Assembly (NCBI GenBank): GCA_002914845.1
Contig: JXTC01000017.1
Span: forward strand, 1,653,560 to 1,717,559
Reading direction: 5' to 3'
DNA from: Trema orientale
Taxonomy: Eukaryota; Streptophyta; Magnoliopsida; Rosales; Cannabaceae
Length of the DNA stretch: 64,000 bases
Position 1 is the stretch's first letter; every line of letters begins with the position of its first letter. The notes below the pieces were generated by a model. That model searched no databases and was not told the origin of the DNA. It saw nothing but the letters and a program-made list of their open reading frames with translations. A program made the translations under genes and the position numbers. This document shows, piece after piece, positions 48,789-60,109 of the stretch.

Positions 48789-49085
48789 AGGGTCAGTTTG
48801 GAATAGCTATAGAGCTTTTGTTTCTAATTATAAACTAATTTTTTTTGTATAATTTGGTAAACCTAGACTTTTGTCAAATTATTTAGTGAGATGCTGCTTA
48901 TAAAACAACATTTGGAATAAACTGTTTAGTAAAAGATTTCAGAAATGATTGACACAGAATGTTGGAATCCAACTATTTGCATAACAGTTTGAGAAGCTGA
49001 AAAGTCTAACTTTGAGCTTTAGCTTCTAGATTTCTCAGTATATAAGAAATTCTCTAAAGAGCGAAACAAAATCAAATCCGGCCCT
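48789..49085. mobile_element. hAT-like MITE, diverged
   Basis: Left end AGGGTCAGTTTGGAATAGC; right complement AGGGCCGGATTTGATTTTG. Short imperfect terminal repeats; no clear target duplication. Confidence 0.4.
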
Positions 49086-49529
49086 AAGATTGGTATAGCC
49101 ATAATCCTAAGAGTCCGTTTGGTTATAGTAGTGAAATGGTAATAGTAATAGTGATAGTAATAGTAATTATAATCAGAATGGAATGGAAAAAGAATGATAA
49201 TGTAATTATGATGTTTCGTTAGAGTAATGGGATCAGCTGAATAAGCATTCCTAAGTTTAGTTGATTTTGGAAAAGAATGGAATTGGCTATATTATGACAA
49301 AAATATCATCAAACTTAAAATGAATATTTTAGCATTTTAAACTATATTTAATATTAAATTATTTTATTAATATCATTTTTTTTTGAAAAGATCGATGTCA
49401 TATTTTTAATAATATATATATATATTGTTTAAAAAAATTCTACTTCATATATATATATATATATTCTCTACTTTGGCTTTATTATTAATAAGACAATAAT
49501 ATGGGACCAAATGTCCCAAAAAGATGTCT

Positions 49530-49900
49530 TTGGGCCCGTTTGGTTCGTCTATTTGAATGTGTGTAGTTGAATGGAAATTGTGGAATGTGTTATAATTGGA
49601 ATGAGAGATATTTGAAAGGAAAAAATAGTGGAATGTGTTGTAATTTGAATGGAAGCATTGGAATGGACCATTCAAAAACACCTCCCTCCCTCTATTCTCA
49701 TTCAAGACACAAAAAGACCATTCCAATGGTTAACTTTTTGGATGGACCATTTGAATGGAAAAACTGAATTGTTGAAACAAACACACATTCTAAAAGATCA
49801 TTTGAATGGAAAAACTGAATTGTTGAAACAAACACACATTCAAATAGATTTTCCATTTCAATGGAATAGAATGGTTGAAACAAACAGGTTTCCAAATCAT
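49530..49900. mobile_element. hAT-like element with internal 51-bp duplication
   Basis: Begins GGGCCCGTTTGGTTCG, a common plant hAT MITE terminus; the right side (AACAAACAGGTTTCC) is a partial inverted match. Inside, a 43-bp phrase starting CATTTGAATGGAAAAACTG occurs at 49748-49790 and 49799-49841. Confidence 0.45.
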
Positions 49901-50034
49901 TTTTTTTTAGCTCAAAGTGGCCCCCGAGAGCACTAATTCTTTCACCAAAGAGAAAACAACACAAAAGGGAAGCTATACCCATTACCCAGCAGAAACAAAC
50001 CACTACTACCCAGCACCGGCAGAAACAAACGAAC

Positions 50035-50589
50035 ATGAGGAAAAGGCACAAAAGGAAGTGGTCCTCGCAGGAGCACCCAAAACAAGATGAAAACTCAGCC
50101 AAAAGAAAAAAACAAGATGAAACACAAAAATTAGCTTGGCAATCCATCCGAGAACACAAAAGCCGGAAGATCATTAGGTTCCAATCTACCAAAGATCAGA
50201 TTACGAGTTGGCAGTGGACCTTTCACGGAGGAGGGTCGGTGACTACATGTCCTCCGACGGTCTACATGTCCTCCGACGGTTGCGTATTCACGCCGACGAA
50301 AGACTATCTGAGAGAAAGATTGGCGGCAGCAGAGATTTCAAAGAGGAGGGTCGGCGGCAACATGTCCTCCGACGGTTGTGTCTTCACGCTGACGGAAGAT
50401 CATCCGAGAGAGGTTGGCGGTGGAGATTTCTCGGAGGAGAGTCGGTGGCAGAGTGCCTGTCAATATTGGGTCTGTGTTTTCTTGTGGCTGTGTGAAGGAT
50501 ACGAAGGTGAACAACAGGGTCAACTTGGTATATTCACTAATACACCGATCATTTTACTGCAGTATATGAGAAAATGGACATTTGCATAA
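50035..50589 (+). other. 184-codon open frame over a short tandem repeat; gene status doubtful
   Basis: Uninterrupted frame MRKRHKRKWSSQEHPKQDEN... with a basic, Lys/Gln-rich start, followed by a part built on DNA repeats: CATGTCCTCCGACGGT occurs at 50246, 50265 and 50361, the last two 96 bp apart, so MSSDGCVFT appears twice. The region is less AT-rich than its surroundings. No family is recognised, and the minus strand is also partly open here. It may be a decayed gene, a repeat with a chance frame, or a small unknown gene. Confidence 0.2.
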
Positions 50590-51056
50590 AATGACTCAAA
50601 ATTTTTTTTACTATGAGTAATGATTGGAACACAAAATTTGTACCAAAAAGTTAGACCAAATTCACCAATAATATGACATATATTTCAATTATTAAATTAT
50701 CCCTTTGTGGAACACACTACTTAAAATTTAGTAGTTGAAATGTATACCAACTCATATGGTGTAAGTCTTTTGTGTAAGTTACCCGTGTCCCAAGCATTAT
50801 TCCCTCTAGGTTAAGCTTGAGACCACAATATTTTTTCACTACTTAACAAATTGTTATGTTAATTTAAAAAAAAAAAAAAAAATCAACTATTGTTGTTTCT
50901 CGATGACAACAAAAATTGCCCTTCTTCCAAATAAGAATAGAGATACAAGATTAAAAGAGAAAGGGCTGTTTTTTGGGGTACTTTTTACTGTCTAAATTCC
51001 TTCAGAAAATCTACAGTTCCAGCAAAACAAAATATTCAACTCGATGGAGGGAAATG

Positions 51057-54000
51057 TCAAAACTCAAACAGGCGTAACTCAACCATGCCCTCTTTTCTTT
51101 TTGGGGAATACCAGAAAACAGCTTTCCCTGATTGTAGAAGTCTGAAGGAGTAAGTAATGCTGTAAATGAAATCCTCCACATGTGGTCCACGTTTCCCAGT
51201 AGACGAGTCAAGCAAGATCCTCGAATCTAATCGAAAGACGATTGGCCCTGCAACCTACAAAGACAAGGCGGTGATAGTCATACTTGATTGCATTGTAGTC
51301 TCGGCTAATTTTTCTATTTGGATTCCATCCTTTATTGTCAGGCATTCTATTAACATTTACTGTTATATTATGCATGTATAAGCTATTGTAAGGTTAACCA
51401 ACAAAAAAATTGTCTCCTTTCCTTGAGTAGATTTTGCAGGCCAATCCGAATATCCGGACATCGGAGTATACATTTAGAAAGTTTGATGCCTCTATTTGAT
51501 AAATTTGATGTTAACAATCAACAGCAGTGCTTAAATTTCCTTCTCATCAACGATACTAATGGTTATTACAATTTGTTCAGATGCATAATTCTAGTACATT
51601 GTGTATGATAACAATATCCTGTTCTTCTTGAGTTGGTTTTAGCTCAAAGAAACCTAACCTTATTATCTACAATTTGCTTCGACAAATTAATCTTGTAATG
51701 AATCTATTGAAGACTAAAATGTAATGTATAAAAAGAAAGTACCTGCTGTTGAAAGATCAAATTGAGCCTGGGATGAGAATTCGGATCTTCTGCCACATTA
51801 GAAGAGGAACTTTTGAAACCATTAAGAACCCTTTTGGCAAAAGCTGAAGCAGAAGAAATATCCAACCGAGCATCTACCCTGGTCAGATCACCATAATACT
51901 TCCTAAAATTCCCATGCTGTAAAGTATAGCAAACTGAGCCGAATAAATCAGCACTTAATGGGCTTCTCTTATTAGTACTTATGGAAATGCCCCCAAACTC
52001 TTTGGATTCAGTAGCCACTGGGCTCTCCTTGCCCCCAAACCAGGCAGCACAGGTGCCACCTAAGAAGTGAGTTCAACAATTGATAAGAATCACATCAAAA
52101 TACTTTCTTACACAAGTATCAGTTTTCCTGTGTCTATAGGACTAAACAGAGTGAGCAATTATCACGTCAAGCTCAATATAGCCGATGGCCCTTTTTCTAA
52201 CCTACCAAACTGATCAAGGTGAGAAAATACATACGTTAAATAAAACCGTATGAACTCAACATTATTAAAAAGAATAACAAGAATCAGACAAAGAAAGAGA
52301 GAGTGATTCAAATTTCATATTCATGACTAATGCCAAGAGACTTGGCCCCTACAATTTCTACTTCTCACTGTATGGCCAACACACAATAGGAATAGAACTA
52401 TTGGTCAAACCAAGCAATTTAACCACCGACTCCTCCAAGTAGTTCTTACGGGTAATTATATTACATAGTTTCCTCATCTTTCATGTTTTCCTTTTTATAT
52501 TCACCCCCCTTACTGGAGGAAAGTGATGAACCCTGTTTAACAATAGCCATATCTAATGCTACAGTATTGGTAAATTACAAATATATAAATGCACGCATAT
52601 TTGAGAATAGCAGGTCCATCCATGAATGCAGCATGAATATAAGTGTCTAAAGATTACAGAACAAGGAAAAAGTTCAGTTCAGGATAATTCTAAGCGCTTT
52701 CACAAAAATAAATAAGAACCTAGTTTTATACAACAAAACAAGTAAAACCGAAGAACAGAAAGACAAAGCAACTTCGCAAGTCTGTAACATACCTATAATT
52801 CCAGATATTGCAGAATGGGGTTCATTAAGACGCTCATCATATGAAGGCCGCCAAAACAGCCCCCTCTCAGTTTTCTCAATTATATCCTCCACTGCCTGCC
52901 TCTTCCTCCAGAAGTCCCTGCTTTTCTCATAAGAAAAGGCAGCCTTTGCACATAATCCAGGCAAGAGACCAGTAGGTACATCAGCACCTGTGGCATTAAC
53001 TGCAAGAGGATGACCACTGTTTTTATGCAGTCCAAGGCGATATCGCAATCCAGATTCAGAAACAAGGGATAATAAATCCAACGAAATTGACTCTGGCACG
53101 TCCCAATATTGTCCTTTATGATCAATGAACAGCTGAGGCCATGCAGCCTCCAGAGTGATATCATGATAAGGTAGCTGGAAAGACATTGGAGATCAAGATA
53201 GATTCATTAGTCGCATGTGCATCAAAATTGAAACAGCAAGAACTAATAAGAAGGAAGCTTCAATTTAACAAATAACAAGGTTTTTCACCAGAAGAAAAGA
53301 AAACTTGTAAGTTAAAATGTTTGAAATAAGTATCATACAAGAATGCGAAGCATAACCTATGTTTAACTACTGAAGATATATGAATATTACAAAAGGAAAT
53401 ATGTAAGGTCATCCATTCATAACCTGATTTGGTAACTCTTTTTGGCAGAAATGAATGCATGTTGTGCTCAAAACGCCACATCATGTTCAAGAGTTAAATA
53501 CCCTATAGAAATATATCCCCATGAATAACTACATTACACTTTTATCTCAATTTAAGAAAATATGATTCTAGGAATGAGAAATATCAGTCACATGGCTTAA
53601 AACCAATTTCAACCATCCGTAGAGCCAAGTTATATGCAAAACAACAATCAGAAAAGCAAATTATCCAGCCAAGTAAACAATTACGTAAAGAAAGATTGAA
53701 ATCAAGCAGTACGATTTTCTACATTGTTATTTGTAATAAATAGGTTTCAATCCAAATGCGTGCCTTATGAAAGAGCATCAGTTTGTGGCGTCGTCGCTCT
53801 TCATCACCATGCCCTTCCGTGCTCCACTTCAGGGATGTTGAGGGAGTCGGAGAAAACTGCGTGGATAATCCAAATGAATAAAGCGACTTGTCCAACATAT
53901 GCTTTGCGACATCTTTGAAAGAAGGGAAGTCTGCGTCATCACTTCGAAATTCAGCTTTTATAGAAGAAATCAGTTTCTTCGGTCGGATCTGACCGATTAA

Positions 54001-54881
54001 TCCAAGCCACCTACACTCAATTGTCATATCAATCATTAGTAAAACCAATAAGCATGTTGGAGAACATATGTGAAATTCCAAGTCTAGTTTCAATTATCCA
54101 TTTTATCTTCTTTAAAATAAGAAGATTTTACTCAAATATCCAACACAAGACAATTCCTCAGAACTAAAGGTAGTATATATTTATAAGGAAAAGTTTCTGC
54201 AACAGTCAATAAAATTTTAAACAAATTTGAATAAAATTTATCAATTCCCTCCTTGCTCGGTACAATTTTGTTCTCGAATTCTACATTAACAGAACATATA
54301 TACGAACATTCCCAGGAGCAAATTGCATTATTTAAAGAACAATTCTCCTTCACTAAACTCAATATGATACTCTAAACATGTTCTTGAGTCATCAAAACGC
54401 AGTCCTTATCCAATAACCACTAGCATAAATAAGAAAATAAAGCTCAAAACTCCAACCAATGAAAATTCAATAATCCCAATACTCCTTCACCAAACCCACA
54501 TTGTAATTTTCCGGTAGAAACATTTCCAACCTGCCCACATAATTTTCCGATAAACCAAACCAAGAAGAAGAAAAAAAAAAAACAGGATAGGTGGATAAGA
54601 AAAGAGTACCAGTTGGAGGTGGCGGGTTTGAGCAAGAGGGACTGAAGAGCAAAAGAGCCCAAGTCCTTGGAGGAAGAAGGAGAGTAAGAAGGGATAATGC
54701 CAAGGGGGAACCCATTTCCCAAGAAGGAGACTTGCTGCATTCTGAGAGCTCGGCTGGCTCGAGCTCCGTCCATGGGGAATGGCTCGCCCGGTACAGCCTT
54801 GGCCGTGCCTTCAAAGACTCGAGGCGTAGCCACATCCAAATCCCAGAAGGCCGAATCCATGGCCGTCCTCAGTCTCGCCAT
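51057..54881 (-). CDS. TGD4-like protein (At2g44640 type), plastid envelope lipid transfer family
   Basis: Related to TRIGALACTOSYLDIACYLGLYCEROL 4, an outer-envelope beta-barrel that binds phosphatidic acid and supports ER-to-chloroplast lipid import; the exact role of this paralogue type is not established. Exons on the minus strand: 54881-54610, 54010-53764, 53174-52793, 52059-51743, 51254-51057; 1416 nt, 471 aa, all joins in frame. Intron 2 starts GC (AAG|GCACGC) instead of GT. Recognisable blocks: MARLRTAMDSAFWDLDVATP, AVPGEPFPMDGARASRALR, GFPLGIIPSYSPSS, WWLGLIGQIRPKKLI, DKSLYSFGL, LEAAWPQLFIDHKGQYWDVP, LLPGLCAKAAFSY, YGDLTRVDARLD, LNLIFQQQVAGPIVFRLDSR and the end YSPKRKEGMVELRLFEF, a C-terminal strand ending in Phe as in outer-membrane barrels. 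No classic transit peptide. A GA/CT repeat lies just upstream of the start. Confidence 0.9.
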
Positions 54882-54891
54882 GTTTTCGGCC

Positions 54892-54892
<1 letters not shown>

Positions 54893-54919
<27 letters not shown>
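54893..54919 (-). repeat. (GA)n tract just upstream of the TGD4-like start codon
   Basis: About 13 GA units (CT on the coding strand) 12-38 bp before the ATG, within the probable 5' leader. A pyrimidine-rich leader is common in plants. Confidence 0.8.
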
Positions 54920-54922
<3 letters not shown>

Positions 54923-54929
54923 GTCTGTG

Positions 54930-56040
54930 TCTGTGACGGTTTTGGACGAAGCTTTGTCTGTGTGTGTTCGTTTTCCTTATCTGTGTGTTTTTGGAACTTT
55001 GAAAATGGGAGAGAGGGTTTTTCTGAGGTTTTCTATTTTATTTATTTATTTATCTATTTATTTTTCCGGGGTAGGAGGAGTCAGAAATACCCACGGGTAC
55101 CCGCCCTTAATGGACCGGGTTCCGGGTCACTAAAAAAACCCTGCCCGAGTTGGGATCAGGTCAGGTATTGTATTTGTGTCCCAACCCAAACAGCAAACAT
55201 GTCTTGATATAAATATTAGGATAAAATACCCCTTATATTTTCGTTTTTGTAAAATCTTACATTTAATCAGAGAATTAATTTTGGCACACATTTGGTATAA
55301 ATAATTTAAGAATTTTGATAATGTATAACACAAACTTCAAAATATTTATAGTTTAGAAAATTTTTAAATCGTTATTTTTTTTAAAGAAGTCCTTTCTCTT
55401 TTTTTTTTTCCCTCAATTCCGACTATGTTTACATCTCTACCAATATATAGTATTAGTATTCATATTAGTGTTTATGTATTGAGTATATAAATTTTTATAT
55501 TAAATACATCATATTTTATATTTGATATATATATACTGATACACTGGTCATTTTGTTAAACATTTGAAAAACGAATATGCATTCGAAAATGACCCAAAAT
55601 TTGGTCACTAAAAGACTATATTTTCTAATGATACTCTTGTTGCTTTTCAAATCAGGGTTTTCAACATTTTGTCCCCTAATTTTCAAAGTACTTAACTGCC
55701 CCCTACCCCCTCACACAAAAAAAAAGATTCAGAGGCCAGGCCACATTGCCAATGCACATAAAATTCAAAGGCAAATATGTCAAAAACCCTTCAAATTATG
55801 TTGTAAATGGGAGTCCTTTAGCAAAATAACCATAAAAGAAATTTTTATTTGCATTTTTTTTCTTTTGTGTGTGTGTGTAGATCAACACGACCATCTTTGC
55901 ACATTGAGCAACTATGAGGAGATGATGATTGTTCGGGATTAGACCTTGTATTCTGATTAATTAATAAAACTTGTGATTAATTAAAACAAAGCAGAGAATA
56001 AATGGGATTTATGGTTAGATTACAAAGAGTACACGGGTGT
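54930..56040. other. Upstream region of the TGD4-like gene
   Basis: Contains a (TTTA)n-type tract at about 55036-55060 and AT-rich DNA. No gene seen; the promoter of the minus-strand gene should lie in the first few hundred bases. Confidence 0.4.
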
Positions 56041-56044
56041 AAGA

Positions 56045-58200
56045 GTTATCACAACACTGTTTACGTATCGAAGTCCTGATATGCGGTCGATGTAGAAAAT
56101 GACACTTCCTACAACGTTCTTGCCACGTCAGCGATTGCAGGGATAACGTGCTTACAATATAATAACAATAATAATGGCGTAATAATAACGTAAGTGTTAT
56201 CACAACGCTGACGCTATGTATCGAAGTCCCCATAGGCAGTCGCAATAAAAAAACGACACTCCCCACAGCGTCCCTGTACGTAGGCGTTGCAGGGATTTAG
56301 AAAAATTCTCTTTCTCTCTATTTTGTCCGAAAATGCAAGGGAACCCAAAAACTTGATCAAACATCACGAAATGTGATTACGGGTTAAAAAAAATTTAAAG
56401 TAGAAAAAAAGGATTAGAAGCTATCAAAGGGTGCCGGTCTAGAGGATTTTTGTGAAAAATTTTGGACAAAAATAATGGTATTTTCGGGTGCTACACCATG
56501 CTTTAGTTTTTGAAAAACAACTATATTAGTGTATATGAATATGATGAAAGCTCAAAGTGATGATAGGTATGTAAATGAAGATAATCACGTTTAAGCATAA
56601 AAAGTGGCACTAGGAGGTCTAATTATGCATGCAAAGAAAATGCAAATAATTGACCAATCGAGGAAATGAGTACAAAAATCATGGCATAATATGCAAAAAG
56701 TGGTATTTTAGGATATAAGTGAGGTCTAAGAAGTCTCGGCCCAAAAGTATGAAATGAGTATTGCAAAATACCATACTTAGAAGATATGTTTGCAAAATAT
56801 TATAGAGAAATGAGCAAACAAGAAAATGAGCCTAGAAACACGGCATAAAGCACAAAAAGTGTATTTAAAGAATTAGATGGGCCGTAAGAGACTCGGCCCA
56901 AAAAGAAATATAGAGAGATTTTTTTTTGTTTGAAAAATATCACTATTAGAAATCACACATACCACATGATTTATGGGTCATTTTCTAAACTTTTTGCTGA
57001 AAGAGATGAAAATATAATTAGGCCTTACTAATGACATTGGTAAATATCTAAAACAGATTTCATACCTTGTTGAAGCCGTGACGGCCCATTGGGTCTTAAT
57101 ATAGTAGCCTTCATACCGTGGCCTGCTGAGGATTTTATGCTACATGCATACAACGTAAACAACATCCGAGGAACTTCTTTTGTGAACTTAAAGTGTACAT
57201 CCTCGAGATGGAATGGCTTGGTTTGACGTTCCTGCTTTTCTAAGTAATTTTCTTACACAGCAGAGGAATTAGTCCAGATGAAAATTCAAACCAAGAAAGA
57301 TAAGCACTAGGGATGTTTTGAAAATAAAATTAAGTCTCCAGTGTTTTAAATAAATTGCTGGGAGGAAAATAATTTTTTTTAAAGAAATACAGTCCCCAAT
57401 AATTTGAATAACTGTCAGGAAGAGATAAACTTAGTCCCTAGTATTTTGTAAAATATTTTGGCAATCTCTTTGAATTTTTTTAACAAGGGTGGACTCGGAG
57501 TGATGCCAAAAACTGACTAATTATGCTTGAAAAATATTTGTGCAAAAATTAGTCGTACTCATGATATTTTTCGAGAAGTATCTGAGAATAGGATACTTAA
57601 TTCTCAGGAATCATGAGGTTTTGAAAAGATGTTTTAGAAGGTAGAAAACATCCAGAAATTATTGCAAGTATTTATGAGAAAATATGCCACTTGTGGAAAA
57701 AAGAAAACCATGAGTTTATGGCAGGATACTTATCGGGAAAGAAGTAATAAGGTTTTAAAATAACTGCATGGGAAAAATATAAAAATCATCATGCAGGAAA
57801 ACTAACAGCTAGGAGTAAGAAGACCATCTATATGCGGGAAGTTTAGAGACTATAAAATTCAAAAGCATGTAGAAGAATACTCATCAATTTATCACGATGA
57901 GGTTTTTAGAATAGCTGCATGAGAGAGGCGTGAAAAATCATGCGGGAAATCTCATATATAAGAGTGAGAAAATAAACTACATGCAGAGATTCAAAAAGTG
58001 AGATTTAAAAGTATGTAGATAAATACTCATCGGGTTTACACGATGAGGTTTGACCTCTGCATGGAAAAATATGTTATGCAGAAAAAACTACATATATGTA
58101 GAAAAGTACTTATCGTAAAGGAGACGATAAGATTTTGACATCTGCACGAATATATGTTAAAATTTTGCAGGGAGAACTACATGCAGAGATTTAATAAATG
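56045..58200. repeat. Region of several direct-repeat families, probably transposon-derived
   Basis: Three sets. 56045-56144 and 56196-56296: ~100-bp repeats sharing GTTATCACAAC, GTATCGAAGTCC and TTGCAGGGAT. 56652-56746 and 56812-56905: ~95-bp repeats sharing AAATGAG, GGCATAA, CAAAAAGTG and CTCGGCCCAAAA. 57727-58200: units with TACTCATCG...CGATGAGG mini-inverted repeats at 57727, 57878, 58024 and 58107. No coding domain is visible. LTR or MULE remnants are possible. Confidence 0.6.
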
Positions 58201-59320
58201 ACGTGTCGCTTGAGTTAATTGTCATTTTTTCATGTTACTTGTAGTCTTGAGTAAGCTAGCTTAGTTCTTGTTAATCCATACTTAATTGCTACTAATTCTT
58301 ATTTTAGGATTAATCCCAAAAATCGGGAAAACTCCAAAACAATGATTTTGCTAATTTTAGTTGCTCAGATGGCCATTTTACTCGAGTCCTCTATAATACA
58401 ACAATTACGAAACAAAGATTATAGGCAATTAGCCAAAAGTGTCTTAAGATAAATTTGCATCTGTTTATAAAATGTTCTTAAAATTCAAAAATAGCCCTCA
58501 AGAAGACAATCTCAAAACGAGTCCTAAGATCAATTAGTGGATTGGATTGTTCAGTTATCCAGTTAAATTGGATAACTTGTACACCCTTTTGCTGGAAACA
58601 TTCGATCTATTATGGGATCCAGCTACAGACTTTTTCTGCACCGTAAAAGAATATCTATAGTTAGTCAAAGAAGATGATACCATTACAAGAAAAATATGAT
58701 TTTGTGGCGATTTATTTAGTAATATTTGCACAACAAATGTCATAATAACTTTGTTTAAGGGATATTTCCATAAAAATGTCATTGATTTGCCAAGTTATTA
58801 TTATATCAATTGATTTATCATTATAAAATAACTAATATATTGGGCCATATAGAAATATGAACAAATTTTGGGCCCAATTTAAGTAAATGTTATTTTGTCA
58901 AATGTTATAGAAAAATATCCGGTATATATGCTTATATACCAAGTATAAAACTTTATATACCAAGTATAAAAAAGTACATACCTAGTACATTTTAGCACAG
59001 TAACTAAAATTGGTAGATATGTTTATCTACCAAGTGTAAAAATATATATACTTAGACATTTAGCTATAAAATTTAAAAAGTGGACATCTACTTAATCAAA
59101 TTTAAAATATTGATCATCCACCTAAATTTCTCTAATATATTTGGCCATTTATTATAATTTCTGTGGAAATAGTATTGGGCTTAGGATATTTGTGGCCCCA
59201 GCCCAAACCAATTTTGGCAATTTAATACATCAATATTGGTCTAAATACTACTGATGATATTACTCAGATGAAACTTCCAACAAAATATATTTTTTATATA
59301 TATATATATATACACATATA
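58200..59320. other. AT-rich intergenic DNA
   Basis: A short repeated phrase TATATACCAAGTATAAAA at 58936-58972, with a third variant near 59020-59038. No gene recognised. Confidence 0.45.
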
Positions 59321-59324
59321 TATT

Positions 59325-59555
59325 GGATTATGGCCTGTATACAATCCAATGGGTATTTTTATTTTTATTTTTTTTATATATTTAGGTATTGTTTTATCCA
59401 ATTCATGGTAAAAACTAGAGAGAGAAAAAATATTAGCTAATGTATATTTATTGTTTTTTTTTAACTACTCAAATTATGGTAGCCGTTAAATTATTAATCC
59501 AATAGTTAAAAAAAACTATAGATAGGATAAAAAAACTACTGAAATATATATTACT
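59325..59555. mobile_element. Diverged relative of the MITE at 3943
   Basis: Shares ordered phrases with 3943-4160: CAATGGGTATTTTT near the left end, GAGAGAGAAA..ATATTA..TAATGTA in the middle, TAGCCGTT...TTAATCCAA, and GATAGGATAAAAAAACTACTG at the right. The ends are too decayed to define. Confidence 0.4.
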
Positions 59556-59736
59556 CTGATGAAACAAAATACTAGTGATGATATGATATTACGTAGGGTT
59601 TCTAATCAAAGATGAAAAGTTTGTGATATTACTCTGAAATAATTTAGACTCTCTTGTTCTCCAAATAGATGGAAATGGCCTAAATTAAACAAACCATCCA
59701 TCACAGCAAAATCACTTCTTCCTTTTTTTTTTTTTT

Positions 59737-60101
59737 GTGGCAAACATCCCTTTGGCCCTTAATTTTTGCCAAATGTTATACTTTACTTCCAGATAATTGA
59801 CTTGTTGGCACAGACTGCCACAAAATTGGCAAAATTATTCTCATTTTGCCAGCTAAAAAGCATAGAAGACTGCAAAAACATCAACTATTTTTGAATTTAT
59901 AGAAGCATTGAAGTGTATACAAGAGCTTACCAAAGATGCATACAAGTGACTGGAAAACTAAAGAAAATTGTCATGACACATTTTGGGCAGAGCAAGACCA
60001 TTTTTATTAAGTGGGGCAAAATGGTAAAATGCACCGTAGTAAATTATCTTGGAACATAGTATAACAATTGGCAAAAATCAAGAGGCAAGGGTGATTTATC
60101 C
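59737..60101. mobile_element. MITE-like element with ~60-bp inverted ends
   Basis: Left TTGATTTTTGCC-like end (CCTTAATTTTTGCCAAATGTTATACTTTA..TCCAGATAATT) matches the complement of the right (TCTTGATTTTTGCCAATTGTTATACTATG..TCCAAGATAATT). About 365 bp, no coding frame, target duplication not resolved. Confidence 0.55.
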
Positions 60102-60109
60102 TTTTTTTC

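Noticed and set aside
49698-50192. 164-aa minus-strand frame rich in Cys, Phe and Val
   Set aside because: Spans the hAT-like repeat and its 51-bp duplication; composition follows the repeat, no family seen.
53710-53763. Exon 2 of the TGD4-like gene reading on past 53764 to a GT donor near 53730
   Set aside because: It would add ~14 unrelated residues and put exon 3 out of frame; the GC donor gives the conserved HK-LPYHD junction.
54591-55133. 180-aa plus-strand frame opposite the first exon of the TGD4-like gene
   Set aside because: Antisense to a well-supported exon and continues through a GA repeat; no domain.
57727-58200. CRISPR-like array
   Set aside because: Repeats are diverged, spacings are unequal (151, 146 and 83 bp), and this is a plant nuclear genome.
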